Shown here: positions 8,433-16,826 of the stretch, piece after piece
Position numbering within the stretch: the first letter of the stretch is position 1
Layout: each line of letters begins with the position of its first letter
NCBI RefSeq assembly: GCF_023823125.1
Contig: NZ_CP090949.1
Coordinates: 1,884,001 to 1,948,000 of the forward strand
Direction of reading: 5' to 3'
Origin: Erythrobacter aurantius
GTDB lineage: Bacteria; Pseudomonadota; Alphaproteobacteria; Sphingomonadales; Sphingomonadaceae
DNA length: 64,000 bases
Program-made: the position numbers and the translations under genes
Notes under the pieces: generated by a model
Seen by the model: only the letters and a program-made list of their open reading frames with translations
The model's database searches: none
Told to the model about the DNA's origin: nothing

Positions 8433-9089
8433 TCAGCTGATACTGAGGCCCTGATAATCAGTCCTTTGCCAGCCGCCGTCAGGCAGACGGGTGTAGATCT
8501 CTATTCCGGTTCCGCCGCACAACGGGCCACAACCGTGGCCGTACCACATGAAAGCCTTGCCGCGATCGAAATCGACCAGCGGGATCGACAGGACATATGT
8601 CTCGTATTCGTAGGACATGTCCTCAAGGTTTACGGGAGGTGAGTCTTCACTAGGGGCAGGTGTGTGTGAACGCGCCCGGTGAAGGGCGGTCAGCTCACCG
8701 CATTGCTCGATGGCGCTTTCCTTGGTGAGTGCGAGGAATGCGCCCGCTCTCTGCCGGATACCCACGCTCTCGGGATCGCCATTTTCATCGTCAACCAGAT
8801 AGGCGAACAGCAAGTCAGCTTCCTCTGCCGGCATGTCGAACCCCGATTTGCTGGCATCGGTGAGGACGACAGGCTTGTCGGCTTTCTCCATCCTGCTTTT
8901 CGCAAAGTCGGTGACGATCGAACAGCCCACTTCGCGTGCATCGGCGCTTATGTAAGGGGAAATGTCGATGCTGATCGAAGTCTCCACCCCGCCGGAATCC
9001 ATGGCCGCCGTTTCGTCCGGCCCACTTCCCGAACAACCGACCAGCGCGGCTGCGGCAGGCAAGATGAGCATGGCGAACACGCGATGCAT
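8433..9089 (-). CDS. Putative lipoprotein of unknown function
   Basis: The 218-residue product begins with a short signal sequence ending in a lipobox (AALVGC, Cys18), followed by a Ser/Gly-rich stretch, so it is probably membrane-anchored in the periplasm. The rest is acidic with several cysteines (REVGCSIV, EQCGEL, GHGCGPLCGG). I recognise no domain. The ATG at 9089 overlaps the era stop (TGATG), making it the last gene of the lepB-rnc-era run. It converges on the receiver gene with three bases between stops. Confidence 0.8.
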   Translation of the reverse strand: MHRVFAMLILPAAAALVGCSGSGPDETAAMDSGGVETSISIDISPYISADAREVGCSIVTDFAKSRMEKADKPVVLTDASKSGFDMPAEEADLLFAYLVDDENGDPESVGIRQRAGAFLALTKESAIEQCGELTALHRARSHTPAPSEDSPPVNLEDMSYEYETYVLSIPLVDFDRGKAFMWYGHGCGPLCGGTGIEIYTRLPDGGWQRTDYQGLSIS

Positions 9090-9985
9090 CAACGCACCCA
9101 GTCCAGCCCCATTTCCTCGAACACTTCCTTGTCCTCCGACCAGTTCTCCAGCACTTTCACGTGCAGGAACAGGTGGACTTTCACGCCCAGAACTTCGCTC
9201 AATTCCTTGCGTGCCGCTTCGCCGATCGCCTTGATCCGGCTGCCGCCTTTGCCCAGCACGATGGCGCGCTGGTTGTCGCGGGCGACGACGATCTGCTGGT
9301 GGATTTCGAGGCTGCCGTCGGGCCGGGTCTTGTACTGTTCGGGCCGCACCGCGCTGTCATAGGGCAGTTCTTCGTGCAGCTGCTTGTACAGCTGTTCGCG
9401 GGTGATCTCCGCCGCCAGCAGGCGCTCGGATGCGTCCGACACCTGATCCTCGGGATACATCCACACCCCTTCGGGCATCGACGCGGCGAGGGCGGCCTTC
9501 ATTTCCGGCACGCCGTCACCAGTCAGCGCGGAAACGAAGAACACCTCGGCAAAATCGACCTTGGCCGTCAGTTCCTGCGCCAGCGCGAGCAGCGGCTCTT
9601 TCTTCGCCCGGTCAACCTTGTTGAGCACGAGGATCTTCTTTTCCGGCCGGCCTGCCAGCGCCTCCAGCAGCGGTTCGAGTTCGTGCCGGCGCTGCTTGAT
9701 CGGATCGACCAGCAGCAGCACCGCATCCGCGCTTTCCGCGCCTTCCCAGGCGGCGCTGACCATCGCCCGGTCAAGCCGCCGCTTGGGCGCGAAAATGCCG
9801 GGCGTGTCGACGAGGATCATCTGCACATTGTCGTGCAGCGCGATCCCCAGCATCCGGGCGCGCGTGGTCTGCGCCTTGGCAGAGGTGATCGCGACCTTTT
9901 GCCCGACAAGCTGGTTCACCAGCGTCGATTTGCCCGCATTGGGCGCGCCGATGACGGCGACCATGCCGCATTTCTGTTGGGTCAT
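9089..9985 (-). CDS. era: GTPase Era
   Basis: Era is an essential GTPase that binds 16S rRNA during 30S subunit assembly. G-motifs appear in order: GAPNAGKST (G1), VDTPG (G3) and NKVD (G4). A C-terminal KH domain carries the RNA-binding VLGKGGSRIKAIGEAAR segment. The start is the ATG at 9985 after GAGG; the long upstream frame to 10204 covers the end of rnc and is not Era-like. At 298 residues the length is standard. It follows rnc by 76 bases. Confidence 0.97.
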   Translation of the reverse strand: MTQQKCGMVAVIGAPNAGKSTLVNQLVGQKVAITSAKAQTTRARMLGIALHDNVQMILVDTPGIFAPKRRLDRAMVSAAWEGAESADAVLLLVDPIKQRRHELEPLLEALAGRPEKKILVLNKVDRAKKEPLLALAQELTAKVDFAEVFFVSALTGDGVPEMKAALAASMPEGVWMYPEDQVSDASERLLAAEITREQLYKQLHEELPYDSAVRPEQYKTRPDGSLEIHQQIVVARDNQRAIVLGKGGSRIKAIGEAARKELSEVLGVKVHLFLHVKVLENWSEDKEVFEEMGLDWVR

Positions 9986-10061
9986 TGCGTGATTTCCTCG
10001 CTGCCATTCCTCCGCTTTGGCGCGGTGCAGTTGTTCCGATTGGTGAGGGTATTCAGACGGT

Positions 10062-10763
10062 TCAACCGAATTGCTCCAGAAATGCCTGTGCGGCGAGTTT
10101 TTCTGCCGCGCCCTTGCTTGATGCGGTGGCTTCGGCCTCGCCGACCTTGTGAATGCTGACCTTGACGGTGAATCGCGCCGCGTGATCGGGGCCGGAACGG
10201 TCAATCACCTCGTATCGCGGCATGGCCCGGCGATTGCCCGCCGCCCATTCCTGAAGCGCGCTTTTGGGGTGTTTCGCCTTGCCTGCATCGCCCGCCAGTT
10301 CCTTTTCCCACAGGCGATAGATCACGGTGCGGGTCGCGTCATAGCCATTGTCGAGGAAGCTCGCGCCAATGAGGGCCTCCATCACATCGCCAAGGATATT
10401 GTCGCTGTCCGCGCCGCCATCCTCGCGCGCCTGCTTGCCCAGCCTTATGTGGTCGGGCACGCCGATGGTACGGGCGATGCGGGCGCAGATCGAACCGCTG
10501 ACTAGCGCGTTGAGCCGCTGCGAAAGCTGGCCTTCCTGCCCGCGAATGGCGCCGTAAAGCCAGCTTGCGACAGACAGGCCCAGCACCCGGTCGCCCAGGA
10601 ATTCGAGCCGCTGATAGTCGATGTCGGCTGTTTCGCTGCGCGCCGCATTGCTGCCGGAATTGAAGCTGCCGTGGGTCAGCGCTTCAAGCCACACGGCCTC
10701 GTTCTTGACCGCAAAGCCGACGGAATTGAGCCAATCCCTGGTTTCGGGGGGAAGATCGCTCAC
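10062..10763 (-). CDS. rnc: Ribonuclease III
   Basis: RNase III cuts double-stranded RNA, including rRNA precursors. The catalytic domain carries the signature RLEFLGDRVLGL and a second acidic site near GDVMEALIGASFLD. The C-terminal double-stranded RNA-binding domain follows (ALQEWAAGNRRAMPRYEV through KGAAEKLAAQAFLE). The start is a GTG at 10763 whose last bases overlap the lepB stop (GTGA), giving 233 residues; the frame is open to 11129 but that part lies inside lepB. Confidence 0.96.
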   Translation of the reverse strand: MSDLPPETRDWLNSVGFAVKNEAVWLEALTHGSFNSGSNAARSETADIDYQRLEFLGDRVLGLSVASWLYGAIRGQEGQLSQRLNALVSGSICARIARTIGVPDHIRLGKQAREDGGADSDNILGDVMEALIGASFLDNGYDATRTVIYRLWEKELAGDAGKAKHPKSALQEWAAGNRRAMPRYEVIDRSGPDHAARFTVKVSIHKVGEAEATASSKGAAEKLAAQAFLEQFG

Positions 10764-11602
10764 AGCTGCGATCCGATCCGGTTCCAGCGGGCGGCGGTGA
10801 ACCATGTCCACGGCTTGATCCATTCCGCGCTGCCATCGGTCGACCACATGATGACGCTGGCCTTGCCCACCAGCATTTCCTGCGGGACGATCCCCACCGC
10901 ATCGCCGGCGCGCGCTTCGAACCGGCTGTCGCGCGAATTGTCGCGATTGTCGCCCATCACGAACATGTGACCTTCGGGAATGATCCTGGGCCGGATGTTG
11001 TCGGCGGGCGTGTTGCCGAAATCGAGCACTTCGTAGCTCGCGCCGCCCGGCAAAGTCTCGCGGAAACGGCGATAGCTGCACACCGGCTCCCCCGCCGCGT
11101 TCACCGTCTCGTTCCCGCCCCAGTTGCACGAGGTGTTGACCGAAAGCGGGATCTGGAAATCGCCAAGCGGTTCGCGCGGCACGGGCTCGCCATTGAGCAC
11201 GATCTGCCCGTCAACCATTGCGACGGTGTCACCCGGCAGTCCGATGACCCGCTTGATGTAATCGGTCTTGTCCACCGGATGCTTGAAGATCACAGTGTCT
11301 CCGCGCTCCGGCTGGCTGGCGAGAATGCGGCCAGGAATGAGCGGGGCGTCGAACGGCAGCGAATTGCTGGAATAGCCATAGGGCCACTTGGCTGCGAGCA
11401 GGTAATCCCCGTTCCACAGCCGGGGCAGCATGCTTTCCGACGGGATCGAAAACGGCGAGAATACGAAGCTGCGGAACAGCAGCACCGCGATCAACAGCTT
11501 TGCGAGGAACCACAGGAAGCTGAGCAGGCTTTCCGGCTTCTGTTCCGGAGCCAAATCCGTGGAAGCAGCGGGCATGCCGGCAGATTGGGTCTTAACATCC
11601 AT
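10760..11602 (-). CDS. lepB: Signal peptidase I
   Basis: LepB removes signal peptides from exported proteins at the periplasmic face of the inner membrane. One N-terminal membrane segment (about residues 26-48) precedes the catalytic serine in SIPSESMLP (Ser57) and the general-base lysine in DYIKRVIGLPGD (Lys117). Box E, GHMFVMGDNRDNSRDSR, is intact. The start is the ATG at 11602 (MDVKTQS), giving 280 residues; the longer frame overlaps pgi. It leads the lepB-rnc-era-lipoprotein run, with overlaps at two of the three junctions, and is divergent from pgi with 50 bases between. Confidence 0.96.
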   Translation of the reverse strand: MDVKTQSAGMPAASTDLAPEQKPESLLSFLWFLAKLLIAVLLFRSFVFSPFSIPSESMLPRLWNGDYLLAAKWPYGYSSNSLPFDAPLIPGRILASQPERGDTVIFKHPVDKTDYIKRVIGLPGDTVAMVDGQIVLNGEPVPREPLGDFQIPLSVNTSCNWGGNETVNAAGEPVCSYRRFRETLPGGASYEVLDFGNTPADNIRPRIIPEGHMFVMGDNRDNSRDSRFEARAGDAVGIVPQEMLVGKASVIMWSTDGSAEWIKPWTWFTAARWNRIGSQL

Positions 11603-11652
11603 CACCAGTCCCCTTACGCGCCCAGTTAGCCTTGGCAAAGAGGGTTTGCTTG

Positions 11653-13206
11653 ATGACCGATACCGCGAAGACCGACGCCCTTTGGGAGCAATTGCGGGCA
11701 TTGCCTCGCCCCAGCCTCGGCGAATTGTTCGCCGATGATGCGGACCGGGTGAGCAAGCTCAGCCAAAGGCTCGAATTCGATCTGGGCGAACTTGGCCCGG
11801 TGGGCATGCTGCTCGACTGGTCGAAAACCCATCTGGATGACGGGGTGATCGACGCATTCGAGGCGCTGGCCGACGCGAGCGGTTTCGATGCGGCGCGAGA
11901 CGCGCTTTTCAGTGGCGGGATCGTCAACCCGACCGAAGGACGCCCCGCGACCCACGGAGCCATGCGCGGTAGCGGAACCGATGCGCAGGTCGAAGAGGCC
12001 GAGGCGCTGCTGGCGCGCATGGGCATGCTGGTGGAGGCGATTCACGATGGCGCTCTGGGTGAGGTGAAGCACCTGATCCATATCGGTATCGGCGGATCGG
12101 CGCTTGGCCCTGATCTGGCGGTGGATGCGCTGACGCGTGATCTGAAGCTTGTGGATGTGCACGTTGTCTCGAACATCGACGGGCTGGCGCTCGAACAGGC
12201 CTTTGCCGCTTGCGATCCGGCGACAACCCTGATCGCGGTCGCGTCCAAGACCTTCACCACGATCGAAACGATGACCAACGCCGCCAGCGCGCTGAAATGG
12301 CTGGCTGACAACGGCGTGTCTGATCCCGGTGGCCGGGTGATCGCGCTGACGGCCAACCCTGAAGGCGCGGTCGAATGGGGCGTGGACGAAACCCGCGTGC
12401 TGCCTTTCCCCGAAAGCGTGGGCGGGCGCTATTCGCTGTGGTCGAGCATTGGTTTCCCCGTGGCTCTGGCTATCGGGATGGAGGAATTCGGCGCCATGCT
12501 GGCCGGGGCGCAGGCGATGGACACGCATTTCCGCGAGGCACAAGGCCGCGCCAACGGCCCGCTGCTAGCCGCCTTTGGCGACCTCTATTATGCCCGTGTG
12601 CGCGAATGCCAGACGCGCGCGGTGTTCGCCTATGACGAACGGCTCGCACTGCTGCCCGATTATCTCCAGCAGCTTGAGATGGAATCGAACGGCAAGAGCG
12701 TAACTAGCGCGGGCAAGCCGGTCAGCCAGCCGACCGCGCCGATCACCTGGGGCGGCGTTGGGACGGACGCGCAGCACGCGGTGTTCCAGTGGCTGCATCA
12801 GGGCACGCACCTGATCCCGGTCGATTTCATCGCCAGCATCGCACCCGGTGACGAGTTGGACCCCGCGCATCACAAGGCCTTGCTCGCCAATTGCTTTGCG
12901 CAAGGGGCCGCATTGATGGCGGGCGGCAATATGTCGGCTGACGGGAAAGACCCCGCGCGTGCCTTTGCCGGGGATCGCCCATCCGCGATGATCCTGCTCG
13001 ACGATTGCGATGCTGCAACGTTTGGCGCGCTCATCGCCTTTCACGAGCACCGGACCTTTGCCAATGCCGTGCTGATGGGTATCAATCCGTTCGACCAGTT
13101 CGGGGTGGAGTTGGGCAAGAAAATGGCCAAGGCGATCGACAGCGGCGAAGGCGAATTCGACCCCAGCACGGCAGCACTGATGAAGGCCGCGGGCCTTTCA
13201 GCCTGA
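11653..13206 (+). CDS. pgi: Glucose-6-phosphate isomerase
   Basis: Pgi interconverts glucose 6-phosphate and fructose 6-phosphate. Signatures are present: HIGIGGSALGP near residue 142, ASKTFTTIET near 203, the phosphosugar-isomerase motif SVGGRYSLWSSIG near 256, and the catalytic region MESNGKS near 345. The ATG at 11653 is chosen because GAGGG lies upstream at a good distance and the preceding codons do not fit the family. At 517 residues it is slightly shorter than the E. coli enzyme but complete. No other glycolytic gene is adjacent. Confidence 0.97.
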   Translation: MTDTAKTDALWEQLRALPRPSLGELFADDADRVSKLSQRLEFDLGELGPVGMLLDWSKTHLDDGVIDAFEALADASGFDAARDALFSGGIVNPTEGRPATHGAMRGSGTDAQVEEAEALLARMGMLVEAIHDGALGEVKHLIHIGIGGSALGPDLAVDALTRDLKLVDVHVVSNIDGLALEQAFAACDPATTLIAVASKTFTTIETMTNAASALKWLADNGVSDPGGRVIALTANPEGAVEWGVDETRVLPFPESVGGRYSLWSSIGFPVALAIGMEEFGAMLAGAQAMDTHFREAQGRANGPLLAAFGDLYYARVRECQTRAVFAYDERLALLPDYLQQLEMESNGKSVTSAGKPVSQPTAPITWGGVGTDAQHAVFQWLHQGTHLIPVDFIASIAPGDELDPAHHKALLANCFAQGAALMAGGNMSADGKDPARAFAGDRPSAMILLDDCDAATFGALIAFHEHRTFANAVLMGINPFDQFGVELGKKMAKAIDSGEGEFDPSTAALMKAAGLSA

Positions 13207-13505
13207 GCGGATCACGATAAAATCGTCTGATGTGACGGGGTCGGGAGTGGCGATCCTGCGGCCTGTTGCATGTGCGCAACGCCGGAATCGGCGGGTGTTA
13301 CATTGTTGACATGGTGAGGCATCTTATTCCGGGCGAGCGCCATAAAGATTTTACCACGTGAATGATTATGTCGAGTAGACAGGAGTAAGCGCATTCTTGT
13401 TGCAACTGCTCACTGCTCCAGAGTCACATTTGCACTTTTGGAGAATCCGCGTAGTTTGTCCCTGTCGCAACCGCCCCTTAACCATCTCCCCACGAGGTCC
13501 ATCTG
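13207..13505. other. Intergenic region without a recognisable gene
   Basis: These 299 bases separate pgi from a small secreted-protein gene. I see no open frame with a plausible start and no tRNA-like fold. There is a TTGACA at about 13312, but no TATAAT-like hexamer 16-18 bases beyond it. The stretch is less GC-rich than its surroundings in places. It probably holds the end of the pgi transcript and the promoter of the next gene. Confidence 0.4.
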
Positions 13506-13922
13506 ATGAACCGCCTTGCCATGCTCCCCGCAGCAGTCCTTGCTCTTGCGCTTTCTCCAGCCGCGCTGGCCAAGGATGACGCCGGTGAGATGGTGCAGCA
13601 TTCGGCCTCTGGCGAAGCCACGGGTGAGGCGCCGGTCAGGCTGGTTTCGTGGGATGGCGATTTCGAACTGATGAAGACATCGCGCCGCATGCGCGTGTGG
13701 CGTTCGCATCTCGCGTATCGGCTGACAGTGGATGCAGAAGGCAACGTGACAGGTTGTGAACTGACCGAGAGTTTTCGCCTGAAGCACGTGACGGATTCGC
13801 TCTGCGATGTCTTGTCCGAACATCATCATTTCGAACCCGCACAAAACGCTGCGGGGGAGCCGGTCGAGGGCAGCTATTCCTCGCGTATCGCCTATGCCGA
13901 CGTGCGCGATCGGCTTGAATAG
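13506..13922 (+). CDS. Secreted protein with TonB C-terminal-like domain
   Basis: The 138-residue product has a clear Sec signal peptide ending near SPAALA|KDD. The C-terminal half follows the TonB_C pattern: YRLTVDAEGNVTGCELTES, then a helix region and HHFEPAQNAAGEPVEGSYSSRI, matching the usual strand-helix-strand layout with a PA..AAG.PV.G turn. It has no transmembrane anchor or proline-rich linker, so it is not a working TonB. Two cysteines (CELTES and SLCDVL) could form a disulfide. A GAGG precedes the ATG. Function is unknown; small proteins of this build are frequent in sphingomonads. Confidence 0.8.
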   Translation: MNRLAMLPAAVLALALSPAALAKDDAGEMVQHSASGEATGEAPVRLVSWDGDFELMKTSRRMRVWRSHLAYRLTVDAEGNVTGCELTESFRLKHVTDSLCDVLSEHHHFEPAQNAAGEPVEGSYSSRIAYADVRDRLE

Positions 13923-14155
13923 GCTGCTGCGCCAGCATTGCTGCGCTGCAATATAACTTGACACACGGCGGGGTCGCGCCCATTTGCTCACCAACACGTG
14001 ATGCAACCTGCCAGCGTGAAGCGGCGGCATAAACTCCGCCCCGGCAGCGTCACGATCCAATCCCTACAGCTTCCCTATTCACGCGGGCGGTTCTCGAAAC
14101 CCCGCGCTTCGCACGCCCCATTTGCGCGTGCGCACCGCATTTATTGCGAGTATTC

Positions 14156-15595
14156 ATGACACAGTTTTCAGACCTCGGGCTGTCGCAGCCCGTTCTCCAG
14201 GCGCTTGATCTCAAGGGCTATTCCACCCCGACCCCGATTCAGGAACAGGCCATTCCGCCGGTTCTGGCGGGCCGCGACCTGCTCGGCATCGCCCAGACCG
14301 GGACGGGCAAGACCGCCGCTTTCATGCTGCCCAGCATCGATCGTCTGCGCGAAGCCGACAATCGTATTCCGTTCAAATCCTGCCGCATGCTGGTGCTGGC
14401 ACCGACGCGCGAACTGGTGATGCAGATCGCCGCCAGCGCAAAGGAGTATGGTGCGCTGGCCGGATTGAAGGTGCAGTCGATCGTCGGCGGCACTTCTGTC
14501 GGCAAGGATCGCAACAAGCTGCACCGCGGCACCGACATCCTGATCGCGACGCCGGGCCGCTTGCTCGACCTGATTGACCAGAAGGCCTTCAACCTTTCAT
14601 CGGTGGAAGTTCTGGTGCTGGACGAAGCCGATCAGATGCTCGACCTCGGCTTCATCCATGCGCTGCGCACCATCAACAAGCTGGTGCCGGCTGAGCGCCA
14701 GACCCTGTTCTTCAGTGCCACCATGCCCAAGGCGATCAAGGAACTGGTGAGCGGATACTGCAAGAACCCGGTGCAGGTATCGGTTACCCCTGAAAGCACG
14801 ACGGCAGAACGGATCGAACAATATCTGTTCATGGTGCAGCAGGACGAAAAGCAGGCGCTGCTCGACCTGATCCTTTCCGGTCGTCATAAGGTGCCCGGCG
14901 AGTTCGAGCGGGTGCTGATCTTCACCCGGACCAAACACGGCGCGGACCGGGTGGTGAAGAAGCTGTCGCAGCGCGGGATCGTGGCCAACGCGATCCACGG
15001 CAACAAGAGCCAGCCGCAGCGCCAGCGCGCGCTGGACGAATTCCGGCGGGGCAAGACCGCGATCCTCGTCGCCACCGATGTCGCCGCACGCGGGATCGAC
15101 ATTCCCGGCGTCAGCCACGTGATCAATTACGAACTGCCCAACGTGCCCGAACAATATGTCCATCGCATCGGCCGCACAGCGCGTGCGGGCCGCGATGGCG
15201 TGGCGATTGCATTCTGCGCCGAGGACGAACGCGCATATTTGAAGGATATCCGCAAGACGACCGGTGCCGAACTGGAGCGCCTGCCGCTGCCCGACAATTT
15301 CCGTGCCGTGGTCGAAGGTGTCGGACCAACCAAACCCGAACCTCGCGGAGCCACTCGCGTTTCCGCCAAGAAGATCAGGCCGCGGCCCGCAGGGCAATCG
15401 GCTGATCAGGCGAAGGGTGATGGCGCGCCACGTCCGAAGAAGCCGGGCGGCAAACATCCTGCGCGCAAGGGCAAGCCATCGGGGCGTCCCGGTGGCCGTC
15501 CGGGCGGCAATTCCGGCCAGCGTTCTGGCGGGAAGCCGGGCGGAATGCGCCGGGGCGGCAAGGGCCAGCGCGGATCGGGATCACGGTCGGCATAA
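14156..15595 (+). CDS. DEAD-box RNA helicase (RhlE-like)
   Basis: An ATP-dependent RNA helicase. The Q motif (GYSTPTPIQEQAIP), motif I (AQTGTGKT), Ia (PTRELVMQI), II (VLDEADQML), III (SAT), V (ARGIDIPG) and VI (HRIGRTARAG) are all intact within the first 370 residues. The C-terminal 100 residues are a basic, disordered Lys/Pro/Gly/Arg tail with repeated (S/G)GRPGG and SGGKPGG-like units, typical of RhlE-type helicases that bind RNA or phase-separate in the cold. The ATG at 14156 is preferred over a TTG at 14144. It stands alone between two 100-230-base gaps. Confidence 0.94.
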   Translation: MTQFSDLGLSQPVLQALDLKGYSTPTPIQEQAIPPVLAGRDLLGIAQTGTGKTAAFMLPSIDRLREADNRIPFKSCRMLVLAPTRELVMQIAASAKEYGALAGLKVQSIVGGTSVGKDRNKLHRGTDILIATPGRLLDLIDQKAFNLSSVEVLVLDEADQMLDLGFIHALRTINKLVPAERQTLFFSATMPKAIKELVSGYCKNPVQVSVTPESTTAERIEQYLFMVQQDEKQALLDLILSGRHKVPGEFERVLIFTRTKHGADRVVKKLSQRGIVANAIHGNKSQPQRQRALDEFRRGKTAILVATDVAARGIDIPGVSHVINYELPNVPEQYVHRIGRTARAGRDGVAIAFCAEDERAYLKDIRKTTGAELERLPLPDNFRAVVEGVGPTKPEPRGATRVSAKKIRPRPAGQSADQAKGDGAPRPKKPGGKHPARKGKPSGRPGGRPGGNSGQRSGGKPGGMRRGGKGQRGSGSRSA

Positions 15596-15697
15596 GTTTC
15601 AGAAACGGGAGCAATTTTCCTGTCGAAGCTAAGCCAAAATTAAGCATGTCACGCCTATCTGGAGCCTCCGTCGCAAACGAGAGGCCCAGCTAAACCC

Positions 15698-16726
15698 ATG
15701 ATCCGCACCGATACCACGTTGATTGTCGGGGCCGGTGCGAATCGTGAGATCGAAATGCCCGACGGGCCTGACCTGTTGGCGAAAATCGCTGCGGGCTTTG
15801 AATTCGATCGCCTGCATTCGGACGTGAAATCGCGCGATCTGGTGAATTTGGCCAATCTGTTCGAGCGCGTCTCGGATGAAATCGGCCTTTCCTATGATGA
15901 ACTGGTCGGCGGGGCGATGGCTATCCGCGAAGCCACGATTGTCAGCACCTCGATCGACGCCATCCTTGAACAATATGGGCATGATCCGGCGGTGCTTGCG
16001 GCGGGCAAGCTGGCGATTGTCTATTACACGCTTCAGGCGGAATCGAAGTCCACGCTGGCCGCCGAACCGCGCGCTGCGGGTGAGCTTCCGCTGCGCGGCA
16101 CCGAAAACTGGTTGTACCAGCTCGGCCAGCTGATCGTGAAAGGCGTGCCGCGAGCCAAGGCGGAGGAATGCTTCGAAAAGCTATCGATCGTCTGCTTCAA
16201 CTATGACCGGGCAATCGAACATTACCTGCCGTGGGTGGTTCAGCGGGCATTCGGCATGACCTATGAGGAATCGTGCGAGCTTGTCGCCGGGCGGCTGCGC
16301 ATCGTGCACCCCTATGGCGTTGCCGGGCGGTTGCCGTGGCAGGGGGATGAGGAAAACGGCGCGACCTGGGGGCAGGACGATCCGGAAAACATCGTCCAGC
16401 TTTCAAAGCGCATCTTCACCGCCAGCCAGCGCGCTGCCTCGCGCCAGTTCCAGTCCTATCTCCGCGCCGAAATGTCGCGCGGGAAACGTCTGGGTTTCCT
16501 TGGTTTCGGGTTCGATCCGATGAACGTCGCCATGCTGTTTGACGAGCTCGAACATGACAATCCCGACATGCTGATCAGCCTCGTCGACATCGGCGAAGTG
16601 GAGCGCAAGGCGATCCTGCGCCTGATCTATCGCCTCACCGGCATCACCGACGAAAGCCTGATCACGCTGGAAAACATGAAGGCGTTCGAGCTTCTGCGCG
16701 ATTACGGGCGGTTCCTCGAAAGCTGA
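15698..16726 (+). CDS. SIR2-like domain protein
   Basis: The 342-residue protein has landmarks of the SIR2-like Rossmann fold found in bacterial NAD-consuming proteins. The opening strand and glycine loop read LIVGAGANRE (residues 8-17) followed by MPDGPDLLAKI. An FNYDRAIEHYL motif has Asn168 and Asp170, where sirtuins have the catalytic N-x-D. The candidate histidine is His204 in IVHPYGV, and LGFGFDPMN closes the fold near residue 265. There is no membrane segment and no second recognisable domain. Base composition is like the neighbours. In antiphage and toxin families this fold degrades NAD; whether this one does is inference. It stands alone between the helicase and gor genes. Confidence 0.78.
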   Translation: MIRTDTTLIVGAGANREIEMPDGPDLLAKIAAGFEFDRLHSDVKSRDLVNLANLFERVSDEIGLSYDELVGGAMAIREATIVSTSIDAILEQYGHDPAVLAAGKLAIVYYTLQAESKSTLAAEPRAAGELPLRGTENWLYQLGQLIVKGVPRAKAEECFEKLSIVCFNYDRAIEHYLPWVVQRAFGMTYEESCELVAGRLRIVHPYGVAGRLPWQGDEENGATWGQDDPENIVQLSKRIFTASQRAASRQFQSYLRAEMSRGKRLGFLGFGFDPMNVAMLFDELEHDNPDMLISLVDIGEVERKAILRLIYRLTGITDESLITLENMKAFELLRDYGRFLES

Positions 16727-16826
16727 TCTTTCCTGATCCAAAGCGAATGTCTGCGGGCATCCGGTAACGCGGTTGCCCATATGGGCGAACATGCCCATAG
16801 ACAGGCCAAATTCGCGAGGAACACAG

